Shown here piece after piece: positions 7,959 through 15,959 of a DNA stretch of 41,451 nt; the first letter of the stretch is position 1; the number at the start of each line of letters is the position of its first letter. Source of the stretch: JABACD01 sp047639675 (GTDB taxonomy: Bacteria; Planctomycetota; UBA1135; GCA-002686595); assembly GCA_047639675.1 (NCBI GenBank), contig JBLIOI010000030.1, forward strand, positions 1-41,451, given 5' to 3'. Both the position numbers and the translations under genes were made by a program. Under the pieces are notes generated by a model. It worked only from the letters and a program-made list of their open reading frames with translations, made no database searches and was not told where the DNA came from.

Positions 7959-9101
7959 GTGGGAACCCCTTCACAAAGGCCCCGTCGAACTCCGGCTGGG
8001 ATGTTCGGCGGACGAGTGCTAGGGCTCGGCCGCTTGTACGGCATTCGTATCGGAGTGGATCCGAGTTGGTTCATTCTCTTCTTCCTGATTACCTCGTCCT
8101 TGGCGGATGGCTTTGCGGAGAAGTACTCGCTATGGAGCCCGATGGAGGTTTGGGGAGCGGCCAGTTCGGCGAGCATCTTCTTCTTCCTTTCGATCCTCCT
8201 ACACGAGTTGGGTCACAGCATCACCGCTCGTTTGTTGGGCATAGAAGTGCGCTCGATCACGCTTTTCTTGTTCGGTGGTGCAGCTGAACTCAGTAGCGAA
8301 CCTCGCCGGCCGCGAGACGAATTCCTGATCGCGATCGCTGGTCCGGGAGTTAGCGGTTTGATCGGAATGGCGGCCCTTGTCCTGTGGGCAACAGGCGCCG
8401 ACGATACGCCGCTTAAGGTGGTTTCATTGTGGCTCGGCGTGACCAACGTCGGAATCGCGATATTCAACATGTTCCCGGGCTTCCCGCTCGATGGTGGCCG
8501 AGTACTTCGAGCCGCCTTGTGGCACTTCACAGGGGATCTGGATCGTGCAACCCAGTGGTCGGGGCGTGTCGGCGCACTCTTTGGACGCCTCATGATCGGC
8601 CTCGGCATTGCACTCGCGATCATCACAGAAGAGTGGGGCTTCGGCCTGTTCATGGCCCTCTTGGGTTGGTTCTTGACTCGTGCGGCTTTCGCTACCGTGC
8701 AGCAATCGCAGATAGCTTCACGCTTGCGCACGCTCAAGGCAAAGGACGCCGTCGTTCCAGTGTCATCTGAAGTCGACGGTTGGGACACCTTGGAAGACAT
8801 CCTCGCTGGACCCTTTGCAGAGGCGGACAACCAGCTAGTCATCGTTACGGAAAACGACAGCAAGGTCGGTGTGCTCGGGGCACGTGAAGTGGGCAAGGTG
8901 CCCATCAATAAACTTGCCTACCAAGTCGCACGCCAGCTGATGACGCCCCTTGCACGTCTCAAAAAGATCGACGTGCGAGAATCGCTTCTGACTGCCTTAC
9001 GTGTCCTAGACAGCGAGGATGTGAATCAACTGCTCGTCGAGAGTGAGGGCGAGTTCTTCGGGATCTTGACTCGCGATCAACTCAAGCGTGCGCTCAGCTA
9101 A
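7959..9101 (+). CDS. Site-2 protease family (M50) zinc metalloprotease with CBS-like C-terminus
   Basis: A 380-residue membrane protein. The zinc motif HELGH is at 82-86 in a hydrophobic segment, and the third ligand motif NMFPGFPLDGGRVLR lies near 196-210, both hallmarks of M50 intramembrane proteases. The N-terminal pattern RLYGIRIGVDPSWFILFFLIT is typical of the M50B group that carries C-terminal CBS domains. Residues about 250-380 fit a CBS pair (MTPLARLKKIDVRESLLTALRVL, then LTRDQLKRAL). Such enzymes cleave membrane-anchored regulators; CBS domains usually sense adenine nucleotides. The frame opens with GTG 7959, but ATG 8001 would start closer to the family norm. The stop overlaps that of the convergent Rrf2 gene by 4 bp. 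Confidence 0.93.
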   Translation: MGTPSQRPRRTPAGMFGGRVLGLGRLYGIRIGVDPSWFILFFLITSSLADGFAEKYSLWSPMEVWGAASSASIFFFLSILLHELGHSITARLLGIEVRSITLFLFGGAAELSSEPRRPRDEFLIAIAGPGVSGLIGMAALVLWATGADDTPLKVVSLWLGVTNVGIAIFNMFPGFPLDGGRVLRAALWHFTGDLDRATQWSGRVGALFGRLMIGLGIALAIITEEWGFGLFMALLGWFLTRAAFATVQQSQIASRLRTLKAKDAVVPVSSEVDGWDTLEDILAGPFAEADNQLVIVTENDSKVGVLGAREVGKVPINKLAYQVARQLMTPLARLKKIDVRESLLTALRVLDSEDVNQLLVESEGEFFGILTRDQLKRALS

Positions 9102-9622
9102 GAAAGATCGTCGCCAAAGGGCGCTATCTTCGGCGGCTCAATGGGAGGCAAGCTTATTGATGGCTCATCGTCGAGCGATTCTGGTCTAGGGTAGTCGGAG
9201 TTCTTGCTCGTTTCGCAGAACTTGACCAGGTCCATAAGTGTGGTGGAGCTCATGCGCGAGGTGAAGTTTTCTGAAGCCACTTTCCAATACTCGTGCATGG
9301 GACAGGCTCGCTCATCGCTGCACTCTGCTTGACCTAAGAAGCATTGTCGAGTTTCGTACACCAACTCCTGTGAGTCCGCGATGTGCATCAGACTGATTTC
9401 CTCGGGCGGGCTGCAGAGTCGGAAGCCGCCGTTGCGGCCACGTTGGCTCTCTAGGATTCCGCGCATGACAAGCGGCTGCAGGATCTTGCCGAGGAATGGC
9501 GCAGGTATACCGAGAACCTCTGACATCCCACGAGCGAGGTGATATTTGCCGCCATCTCGCTCGAGAGCGAGATAGGCGAGTGCGCGAATTGCGTACTCGG
9601 TTGATCTTGTAAAGGGTCGCAC
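9098..9622 (-). CDS. Rrf2-family transcriptional regulator with three conserved cysteines
   Basis: A 174-residue protein from a GTG start. It has the Rrf2 winged helix: STEYAIRALAYLAL, PAPFLGKILQPLVMRGILESQRGRNGGFRL, ending in the wing that contacts DNA. Cysteines at 94, 101 and 107 (CFLGQAECSDERACPMHEYW) fall where IscR, NsrR and RsrR bind an iron-sulfur cluster, here with spacing C-x6-C-x5-C. It could sense oxygen, nitric oxide or iron-sulfur status. A ~35-residue Pro/Ser-rich acidic tail is extra to the family. It is the last gene of a same-strand run with the radical SAM, glycosyltransferase and amidotransferase genes (76 bp from the last), so it may regulate that run; this is inference. 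Confidence 0.92.
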   Translation of the reverse strand: MRPFTRSTEYAIRALAYLALERDGGKYHLARGMSEVLGIPAPFLGKILQPLVMRGILESQRGRNGGFRLCSPPEEISLMHIADSQELVYETRQCFLGQAECSDERACPMHEYWKVASENFTSRMSSTTLMDLVKFCETSKNSDYPRPESLDDEPSISLPPIEPPKIAPFGDDLS

Positions 9623-9698
9623 GGTTCAGTTTGGAGGGGTAGGGGGAGGCCGCCTAGGATAACCGGAGTCCAGCTCGCAAGGTAAGGGAATGATCCAA

Positions 9699-10394
9699 TC
9701 AGTCGGGCGAACAGGCCCGCACGAAATTGGCGAATATTTGGGCTCCTAAGTCGCGACCATCGCGTCTAGATGCGAGAACAGCTTCGGGATCGTTTCCCAG
9801 CCCTGTGTGTCTTGCGAGATTGCCGCGAACTAGGGCTTCGCTTTCGCCCGGGTCCATCTCTGGGTGGAATTGCATGCCCCATACCTGTTCGCCTTCCATC
9901 TGGAAGCCTTGCACAGGGCATCTCAAAGAAGAGGCAAAAATATTCATTCCGGCCAGGCCGGGCGTGACCTCATCGAAGTGGGAAACAAAGCAGGTGAATC
10001 TGTTTTTCAGGCCCCCGACGATTAAGTTGGGCTGATCCAAGCGGATGGTCTCCCAACCGAGCTCGCTTTGCACTGCGAGTCGGACGCCTTCGCTTCCCCA
10101 CAATGCGGCTGCGACTGCCTGATGTCCGAAGCACACACCTAGAACTGGCTTGCGAATGTCGCGTGCATGCCGGATGCAATCGAGTAGCGCTTCCATCCAA
10201 GGCTCCGGTGAGCTGAGGCAAGCCTTAGATCCGGTGATGATCACACCCGCGTATTCGGATATGTCAGTTGGTATGGACTCCTTTACAGCGCGCACCGTTT
10301 CCGATGGCGCGCCTCCTAAGAGTGCTCGAAAGTTCGGTGCCGCTCCGAGTTCGTCGAAGTAGCAGTCGAGGATTAGGTAAGGGGGATCGTCCAT
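9699..10394 (-). CDS. Class I glutamine amidotransferase domain protein
   Basis: A 231-residue stand-alone GATase1 protein. The catalytic triad is visible: nucleophile C88 in LGVCFGHQ, and H177 and E179 in GMQFHPEMD. The oxyanion region VIITGSKACLSSPEPWM and the segment CFVSHFDEV match the GuaA-like amidotransferase subgroup (COG0518), which hydrolyses glutamine or cleaves gamma-glutamyl bonds. No synthetase domain is attached and none lies next door, so its acceptor or substrate is unknown. It follows the SenB-like glycosyltransferase by 28 bp on the same strand, which suggests one transcript. It is not EgtC, which is a class II amidotransferase. Confidence 0.93.
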   Translation of the reverse strand: MDDPPYLILDCYFDELGAAPNFRALLGGAPSETVRAVKESIPTDISEYAGVIITGSKACLSSPEPWMEALLDCIRHARDIRKPVLGVCFGHQAVAAALWGSEGVRLAVQSELGWETIRLDQPNLIVGGLKNRFTCFVSHFDEVTPGLAGMNIFASSLRCPVQGFQMEGEQVWGMQFHPEMDPGESEALVRGNLARHTGLGNDPEAVLASRRDGRDLGAQIFANFVRACSPD

Positions 10395-10422
10395 GGACGT
10401 GGTCGCGTGGTGGGGAGGAGGC

Positions 10423-11364
10423 TTAGAGTTCGGCGAGTAGCTGTTTCAAGTCTTGCGCCTCGCGACAAGGATCAACCGTAGGCAAGAGCTTCACGCTCCG
10501 CTCTCTAAGTTCAGCAATGAAGCTCGGATCCGACTCACAACGTTCGAGTAAGACGGCCAGCGCTTTTTCATCGCCGACGGGGAAGAGCCCGGGATGGTCG
10601 TCGCCGAGCAATCCCTCCGCAGCCGGTATGCGAGTTGAAAGCACTGGAATCCCACACGCGATCGCTTCTGTGACGACGGCCGGCCCGCCTTCACTGTGAG
10701 AGGTCACCACCATGAGTTGCGATTTGCTGAGTACGCCGAGAGTCTCCGGATGGCGTAGCTCGCCGAGCCACTCAAAGCGCGGGTTTTGCGCCTGTTCGTT
10801 TTCTGCTTCTTCGCGGCTGGCATTGTCGAGCGCACTGCCCACGTTACGCACGCGGATACGAGAGCTTTGCGGCAAAAGGCGAGCGGCCCGTGCGGTGAGT
10901 AGTGGATCTTTCACCGGTCTTAGGTGAGCCAAGACGCAAATATCAAAATGCAAGGGGTCCGGCGTGCCGGCGATTCCGCGGGCGGACTGGCGGATGACCC
11001 GCGACTTGCTTTGAACCGTAGTTGGCAAGCACTGAAGCGCTCGAGGTTGCAGGACGACGACGCGGTCTGCGATGCGCAGGGACTCCTGCGCGACAGTGTC
11101 CTTTTCGAGGTCTCCGTAGACGTCTGTCCCTGTCAGGATGAGCACCCTCTTCTGCGTGGTCGCAGAGCCTCTGGATTGGTTCAGTGCCTCGGCACTTTTT
11201 CGCGCGTGCAGAGCGAATAGCACGTCGCTGCCATCCGCTTCCCAATTTGAGCGTACGCGAACCTTGTGGCCGAGGTAACGAAGCAGCCCGGCGACGCGTA
11301 GGGCTGTCACGCGATTACCCAGTCTCGTGCCCTTTGCGGCAGGCGTAACAATCAGGATTCTCAC
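10423..11364 (-). CDS. SenB-like glycosyltransferase (TIGR04348-type, putative selenosugar synthase)
   Basis: A 313-residue GT-B protein from a GTG start. Beyond the generic GT4 pattern (EGGPAVVTE with E225 and E233 in an E-x7-E motif), it follows the line of the family described as selenosugar synthase SenB: LIVTPAAKGTRLGNRVTALR at the N-terminus, FALHARKSAEA, LTGTDVYGDL, RVVVLQPRAL, AHLRPVKDPLLTARAARLLP and HPGLFPVGD. In selenoneine synthesis SenB joins selenophosphate and a UDP-sugar to form a selenosugar. This recognition is from memory of the family, not a search. SenA (EgtB-like) and SenC (SelD-like) partners are not in this window. The start lies 37 bp after the stop of a radical SAM gene, with a short hairpin just before it. 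Confidence 0.75.
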   Translation of the reverse strand: MRILIVTPAAKGTRLGNRVTALRVAGLLRYLGHKVRVRSNWEADGSDVLFALHARKSAEALNQSRGSATTQKRVLILTGTDVYGDLEKDTVAQESLRIADRVVVLQPRALQCLPTTVQSKSRVIRQSARGIAGTPDPLHFDICVLAHLRPVKDPLLTARAARLLPQSSRIRVRNVGSALDNASREEAENEQAQNPRFEWLGELRHPETLGVLSKSQLMVVTSHSEGGPAVVTEAIACGIPVLSTRIPAAEGLLGDDHPGLFPVGDEKALAVLLERCESDPSFIAELRERSVKLLPTVDPCREAQDLKQLLAEL

Positions 11365-11382
11365 GGAGAGAGGATACTCTCC
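11365..11382 (-). promoter_or_regulatory. Small inverted repeat just before the SenB-like gene start
   Basis: GGAGAG at 11365-11370 and CTCTCC at 11377-11382 form a 6-bp stem with a 6-base loop, directly adjoining the GTG start codon at 11364 on the minus strand. Read on the minus strand, the upstream arm contains GGGGAGAG, the only Shine-Dalgarno-like sequence before this gene, so the hairpin could mask ribosome access. Regulatory meaning is inference. Confidence 0.35.
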
Positions 11383-11401
11383 CCGCGAGGGCTATGACAG
11401 C

Positions 11402-12958
11402 TTACTCAGGCGTCGATGCCGGCTGAGTCTGGCCGGTTGCGCGCACGTACAAGTCGTACAACTTTTGCTCGACCGGGAAGTCGTAGGAGCCCTTGCGTAA
11501 ACGCCAACCGGCGATTTTTGAGAGCGTCTTGCGCATCCACTGCGGACCTTCCTTGACGTGCTGGTCGTAGATGGCGGCGGTGTTGTTGTAGCGGTTCCAC
11601 GTGGACAGGACGTTCTCGGGGATCGGCGTGTTCTGCGCGTTGTACTTGTACTCGAAGCAGTCGCCCCAACTGTGGAAGTCGGTCGGGGGCTCGAAGCCAA
11701 GCTCGACCGCTTGATTGTAGTCCTCGGTTCCGGGGATCGGGCGGAAGGGGTAAACCTCCGAGCCAGCCAACGGATACTGGTACTTGATGGCGGCGGCGCG
11801 CCTCAAGGTCTCTTCCATCGAGGAGGTGCTTTCTCCGGGATAGCCAATGATCCAGAAAGTACCGGGGACGATTCCGCGGTCCGCAAGCTTGCCGATGGCG
11901 GCCGGGATGTTTTCCAGCTTGATGTGCTTCTTGATGCGCTCTTGCATCTCGGCGGTGCCGGTTTCGGCGCCAACCCAAAGTAGGTGACACTGGGAATCCT
12001 TGAGCAGGTCCAAGGTGCTTTCCTTGTACTTCATGACCGTTTCGATCTCGATGGTTCCGTTCCAGTGGATCGGAACTTTGAGGTCGATCAAGTTCTCGCA
12101 GAAGTCCTTTGTGCGTTTTTCAGCAACGCCAAAGTTGGCGTCCTGGAAGCGCAGCACGTCGAACTTGAAGCGGTCCTGCAGTGCGGCGATGTCCTCCGCG
12201 AGTTCCTTACCCTTGATCGCTTTCCAGCGACGTCCAGTCAGAGCGGGGCTGCAGCAGAAGGTGCAAGCCTCCGGGCAACCGAAGCTTGAGAAGTAGCTGA
12301 ATCCGCGCGGCGGGTTCTGCGTGGTCCACTTGCCGGGCAATGGGAAGCGGTGACGAACCTTGAGGTTCGTCGGCTTGACTTGCAGTTCGGCGTAGCGCTC
12401 GTACTCGAGCAACTCCCACGGAACCGGCTCGAACTTATCAAAGCCGACGACGGCGCGCGCGTCTGTGTAGACGACCTTGCCGTCGCGCTTGACGGCCAAG
12501 CCGGGCACGTTGAGCAAGTCTTCGCCGTTGTACAATGCATTGGCGACATCACGGAAGGTGAGTTCACCTTGACCCAGGCCAACGGCGTCGGCGATGCCGT
12601 TGTTCAGGTACATCTCCGGCGTCACGCTGGGGAACCAGCCGCCCCAGATGATGGGCAGGTCCGGGTATTTCTCGCGGACGGCTTTGGCCGCCACGTAGCC
12701 GTCGTAAACCTGATAGCCCAGGATGCACGAACTCGCCAAGCAGAGAGCTCCATCGCAGGCTTCTAAGAGCTTGCCCATGTAGTCCGGATCGATCATCGCA
12801 TCGATCATGATGACTTCGTAGCCATCGGCTATGGGACCGCTCGCGATCTGCAATAGCTCAAGCGGCAGTAGGTCTGCACTAAAGCGTTCGCCGCGGCTAG
12901 GGTCTGCCCGGTGGGGCAGGAACATGACGATTTTCTTGGATGACTTGCGCTGGATCAC
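11402..12958 (-). CDS. B12-binding-type radical SAM protein, copy 1
   Basis: A 518-residue protein from a GTG start 4 bases after the stop of copy 2. Residues 8-150 form a Rossmann-like cobalamin-binding domain (VMFLPHRADP, PLELLQIA, IIWGGWFPSVTPE). Residues 220-430 are a radical SAM barrel with cluster cysteines C228, C232 and C235 in FGCPEACTFCC. A ~100-residue C-terminal region ends in GWRLRKGSYDFPVEQKLYDLYVR. The DxHxxG motif for base-off cobalamin is not visible. Class B radical SAM enzymes often methylate or rearrange unactivated carbons; the substrate is unknown. It is a close paralogue of the upstream gene across its full length and precedes the SenB-like gene by 37 bp. Confidence 0.93.
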   Translation of the reverse strand: MIQRKSSKKIVMFLPHRADPSRGERFSADLLPLELLQIASGPIADGYEVIMIDAMIDPDYMGKLLEACDGALCLASSCILGYQVYDGYVAAKAVREKYPDLPIIWGGWFPSVTPEMYLNNGIADAVGLGQGELTFRDVANALYNGEDLLNVPGLAVKRDGKVVYTDARAVVGFDKFEPVPWELLEYERYAELQVKPTNLKVRHRFPLPGKWTTQNPPRGFSYFSSFGCPEACTFCCSPALTGRRWKAIKGKELAEDIAALQDRFKFDVLRFQDANFGVAEKRTKDFCENLIDLKVPIHWNGTIEIETVMKYKESTLDLLKDSQCHLLWVGAETGTAEMQERIKKHIKLENIPAAIGKLADRGIVPGTFWIIGYPGESTSSMEETLRRAAAIKYQYPLAGSEVYPFRPIPGTEDYNQAVELGFEPPTDFHSWGDCFEYKYNAQNTPIPENVLSTWNRYNNTAAIYDQHVKEGPQWMRKTLSKIAGWRLRKGSYDFPVEQKLYDLYVRATGQTQPASTPE

Positions 12959-12962
12959 AGGA

Positions 12963-14549
12963 CTAAGCGGTTGCGCTGGTGGAGGTCTTGTCCGTGCCCA
13001 GGGTGTTTTCCTGAGTGCGGTTGCCCGAGATACGGACTAGTGTGTGGAACAGCTTCTGCTCCAACGGAAAGTCAAAATTGTTGGTGCGCAATCTCCAGCC
13101 GGAGATTTTGCGCATGAAGTCGCGTACGAAGCCGGAGCCTTCCTTTGCGAGCCCATCATAGAATGTCGAGGTGACGCCGTAACGTCGCCATCGCCGCACG
13201 ACATCTTCAGGCAGTCCGCTGCCTCCGATCTCGTACTTGTATTCGAGCACATCGCCCCAATCGACCAGGGTCTTCGGCTTTTCGTAGCCGAGCTTCACCG
13301 CAGTGTCGTAGTCGGCACTGCCGGGAATGGCGCGGAAGGGGAAAACGTCGCTGGGGCTGTTCGGGAACATGTGCTTGGTCTTTGCCGCCACCGTAATGGT
13401 GTCGAGCATCGATTGAGCCGTTTCCTCCGGATAGCCAATGATCCACGAAACACTGGTTTGAATGCCACGCTTGTTCAGGCTGTTGAGTGCGGGCCCCAGA
13501 TTGTTGCGGATATCGATCTTCTTGCCGATGCGAGTCTGCTGTTCTTCGGTTCCAGCCTCGGCGCCCAAAGCTGCCATGTGGAAACGAGAAGCGGCCAACT
13601 TGTCCAGAGACTCGCTACGGTAGCGAGCGATAGTTTCGATCTCGTAGGTCCCGTTCCACCAGAAGGGTGCCTTGGCTTCGATCAGGGAGTCGCAGAATTC
13701 GTTAGAGCGCTTTTCAGCCACACCGAAGTTGGCGTCCTGGAAGCGCAGCACGTTGAAGTTGAAGCGCTCGTGGCATTCCATGATGCGCTCGCCCAGAATC
13801 CCACCGGGGATCGCCTTCCAACGTCTGTTCGTCACGCCGGGGCTGCAACAGAAGGTGCAGGGTTCCGGGCATCCGAAGCTTGAGTAGTAGCTGAAGCCTC
13901 GCAGCTCGGTGCCAGGTTTCCAGTCCCACGGGTTGGCGTACTTGTGACGAACCTTCCACTCGTTGGAGTTGTCGTTCTGCATTCTGACGTACTCCTCGAA
14001 GTCGATCAGATGCCACGGTACATCCGGGATGTCGTTGAAGCCGACGATCTTGCGGTGCGCTGTGTAATGCGGCTTACCGTCGCGCAAGATCACGAGTCCT
14101 GCAACGTCTGCAATATCTTCGCCGTTATCTACGGCTTGAATGTAGTCCCAGAAAGTGAACTCGCCTTGTCCTAGGCAGACGGCATCGGCGATACCTTCTT
14201 CGAGGTACTGTTCGGGGACGACGCTCGGGAACCAACCGCCCCAAATAATGGGCAGGTCTGGGAATCGCTGGCGAATGGCCTTCGCGACTTCCGCGCCGTG
14301 CGCAACTTGGTAGCCAAGGATGCAAGAGCTGCCGAAGATTAACGCGCCGTCGCATAACTCCATCAAGCGCTGCATGTAGTCATCGTGAACCATCGCGTCG
14401 ACGATTACGACTTCATAGCCCTCGCGATCGGGGATGCCTGCGATTTGCAGTAACTCCAGCGGCAATAGATCGGCGCTCACTCGAATCCCCTGGGCCGGAT
14501 CGGCACGGTGGGGAAGGAATAAGACGATGCGCTTCTTCTTCAGGATCAT
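12963..14549 (-). CDS. B12-binding-type radical SAM protein, copy 2
   Basis: A 528-residue protein from ATG 14549. The frame extends to 14648, but the paralogue starts at the equivalent of this ATG, so the 33-residue extension is rejected. The architecture equals copy 1: N-terminal cobalamin-type domain (VLFLPHRADP, PLELLQIA, IIWGGWFPSVVPE), radical SAM core with C227, C231 and C234 in FGCPEPCTFCC, then QDANFGVAEKR and ALGAEAGTEEQQTRIGKK, and the C-terminal GWRLRTNNFDFPLEQKLFHTLVR region. No DxHxxG is seen. Oxygen sensitivity is expected for the iron-sulfur cluster. It is first of the same-strand run that leads into the SenB-like, amidotransferase and Rrf2 genes. A 186-bp gap with an inverted repeat separates it from the preceding gene. 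Confidence 0.93.
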   Translation of the reverse strand: MILKKKRIVLFLPHRADPAQGIRVSADLLPLELLQIAGIPDREGYEVVIVDAMVHDDYMQRLMELCDGALIFGSSCILGYQVAHGAEVAKAIRQRFPDLPIIWGGWFPSVVPEQYLEEGIADAVCLGQGEFTFWDYIQAVDNGEDIADVAGLVILRDGKPHYTAHRKIVGFNDIPDVPWHLIDFEEYVRMQNDNSNEWKVRHKYANPWDWKPGTELRGFSYYSSFGCPEPCTFCCSPGVTNRRWKAIPGGILGERIMECHERFNFNVLRFQDANFGVAEKRSNEFCDSLIEAKAPFWWNGTYEIETIARYRSESLDKLAASRFHMAALGAEAGTEEQQTRIGKKIDIRNNLGPALNSLNKRGIQTSVSWIIGYPEETAQSMLDTITVAAKTKHMFPNSPSDVFPFRAIPGSADYDTAVKLGYEKPKTLVDWGDVLEYKYEIGGSGLPEDVVRRWRRYGVTSTFYDGLAKEGSGFVRDFMRKISGWRLRTNNFDFPLEQKLFHTLVRISGNRTQENTLGTDKTSTSATA

Positions 14550-14595
14550 CGAGGTCTTGCGGTGCTGGGGATTCGGCGCCAGCTCAAATTGCGGG

Positions 14596-14635
14596 GGGTG
14601 GTACCAACTCTGACGTGAGCGTAATGTTACCACCC
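14596..14635 (-). promoter_or_regulatory. Inverted repeat in the leader of the radical SAM operon
   Basis: GGGTGGTA at 14596-14603 and its exact complement TACCACCC at 14628-14635 are separated by 24 bases, 47 bp upstream of the start of radical SAM copy 2. It could be an operator or a leader hairpin. I looked for the conserved B12-box of cobalamin riboswitches and did not see it. Confidence 0.35.
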
Positions 14636-14735
14636 ATCTCTCGCCCATGGGGGAGATGATTCGTGAGCCCTGCTTATCGGCTTTCCAGGGGAGGATTCTT
14701 GCCGTAAATTTATGGCTCCCTGACCTGGCTGTCCC

Positions 14736-15959
14736 TCAATAATTGACCAGGGCCCACTCTCTCCAGGCGGTGTCAAACGCGGAGTAGCTCATCCCGAGGT
14801 GCTCTTTAAAGATACTTCGGTGGTAGGCAGGCACGTCTGACAGGTCTGAAAAGCCGTCTTCGTTGGTGCGACCCTTCAGTGCCTGGATGAACATTGCGAA
14901 TTCTTTGGGATGGGCCGTGTGTAGGAAATCGATCATCGACCAGACGGAAAAGTGGTCGGTGAGCACCAAATCGCCAAATCCTCGCATCGCCATTAAACTG
15001 GCTATGCGGGGAGCTTTTTCTTGGCTGATGGCTTTTTTGGCGGCTCCACTCCAATCTGACTCGCGGGAAGTCTCGGGAATCGAGCCTTCCGCGCCGTCGA
15101 AAGTGTTGAATTTCTGGGTAACTCGGCGTTCGGCCCAGTGGCCGATTCCCTCGCGCAGCCAGATCGGGATGTCGTAGGTGTAGTGCTCGAGACCGTTCAG
15201 GAAGTTGATCCCCATGCTGAAGGCGATGTGGCCGTGGAGGCATTCGTCGACCTTCAGGGAGCCCTGTTGAGTGTGGAGCGTCAACGTCAGCGATTCGCGG
15301 TGCACGACATTCCAGCGCTGAGTGCGAGGAGAAGTTAGACCGAAGTGCTTGTTCATGAAAGCAAGGTGCGCTGCCTTACTCGGTAGGATCATAAGTTCGT
15401 ACTTGTCGCGCATGCCGAGATGTGGACCTTCGCCGCGGTAGATACCTGTCCGGTTCCAAGGCTTAGATCCATCGGGGAAGACTGACTGCTCTAGCTGCAC
15501 CAACTTCAAGAAGTCCGCGTACATGTCTTCCAAACGCATCGCGAAGAGGTGAGTGCGAAGCCAAGGGTCGAGAATCTTTGCCTTGGGGTTGACGCTCGGA
15601 AGGCGTTTCGCCAAGCGAGTAAGCTCGAGACGCATCGCCTTCTTTTCCTTCGGATTCAGCTTATAAGAGCCGAGAGCGAAGCCTATTTGGAAGTGCTCGG
15701 TTTCCAGCCAGCGGATGTCTGAGGTAGACATGAACTTCTCAACATCCTCGGTGTTGGTTTCGCCGAAATCGAATCCGCCATGGGATAGGATGCCTGCGCC
15801 TTTCATCACATCTGGATCCCCCAAGGTGTATGGGTCGTTCTTGGGGTCGTTGGGTGGCAGACTCTTGTCAATCAGCTTTTGCGCAAAGGCGCCGAAGTTG
15901 AGAGCCAGTGTCGCGAGCAGAATCGTCAGGACTCGGTGGTTCATTTTCACGCTTCGCAT
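14736..15959 (-). CDS. Exported peptidase-MA-like protein with degenerate zinc motif
   Basis: A 407-residue protein from ATG 15959, which overlaps the upstream stop as TAATG and has AAGGAG eight bases before it. Residues 1-27 are a signal peptide ending in FGAFAQ. The segment IPIWLREGIGHWAE (about 264-277) is the family pattern PxWLxEGxAxxxE that supplies the third zinc ligand in peptidase-MA/DUF1570-type gluzincins. The expected HExxH about 30 residues earlier is not intact; the region reads DECLHGHIAFSM instead. The fold assignment is therefore by pattern, and protease activity is doubtful. It ends a translationally coupled set of four genes, three of them exported. Role unknown. Confidence 0.8.
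   Translation of the reverse strand: MRSVKMNHRVLTILLATLALNFGAFAQKLIDKSLPPNDPKNDPYTLGDPDVMKGAGILSHGGFDFGETNTEDVEKFMSTSDIRWLETEHFQIGFALGSYKLNPKEKKAMRLELTRLAKRLPSVNPKAKILDPWLRTHLFAMRLEDMYADFLKLVQLEQSVFPDGSKPWNRTGIYRGEGPHLGMRDKYELMILPSKAAHLAFMNKHFGLTSPRTQRWNVVHRESLTLTLHTQQGSLKVDECLHGHIAFSMGINFLNGLEHYTYDIPIWLREGIGHWAERRVTQKFNTFDGAEGSIPETSRESDWSGAAKKAISQEKAPRIASLMAMRGFGDLVLTDHFSVWSMIDFLHTAHPKEFAMFIQALKGRTNEDGFSDLSDVPAYHRSIFKEHLGMSYSAFDTAWREWALVNY

Noticed and set aside
8213..8908. 231-codon minus-strand frame inside the site-2 protease gene
   Set aside because: Antisense shadow; the plus-strand frame holds the HELGH and PLDGGR motifs.
9699..10394. EgtC-type role for the amidotransferase, to match ergothioneine or selenoneine synthesis
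   Set aside because: EgtC is a class II amidotransferase with an N-terminal Cys; this protein has the class I triad C88, H177, E179.
13044..13883. 279-codon plus-strand frame inside radical SAM copy 2
   Set aside because: It is the antisense shadow of a well-supported gene with conserved motifs.
14550..14648. 33-residue N-terminal extension of radical SAM copy 2
   Set aside because: Copy 1 begins at the equivalent of ATG 14549, and the extension reads through the leader with the inverted repeat.
14550..14735. Cobalamin riboswitch before the radical SAM operon
   Set aside because: The conserved B12-box and the expected long junction structure were not seen; the leader is only 186 bp.
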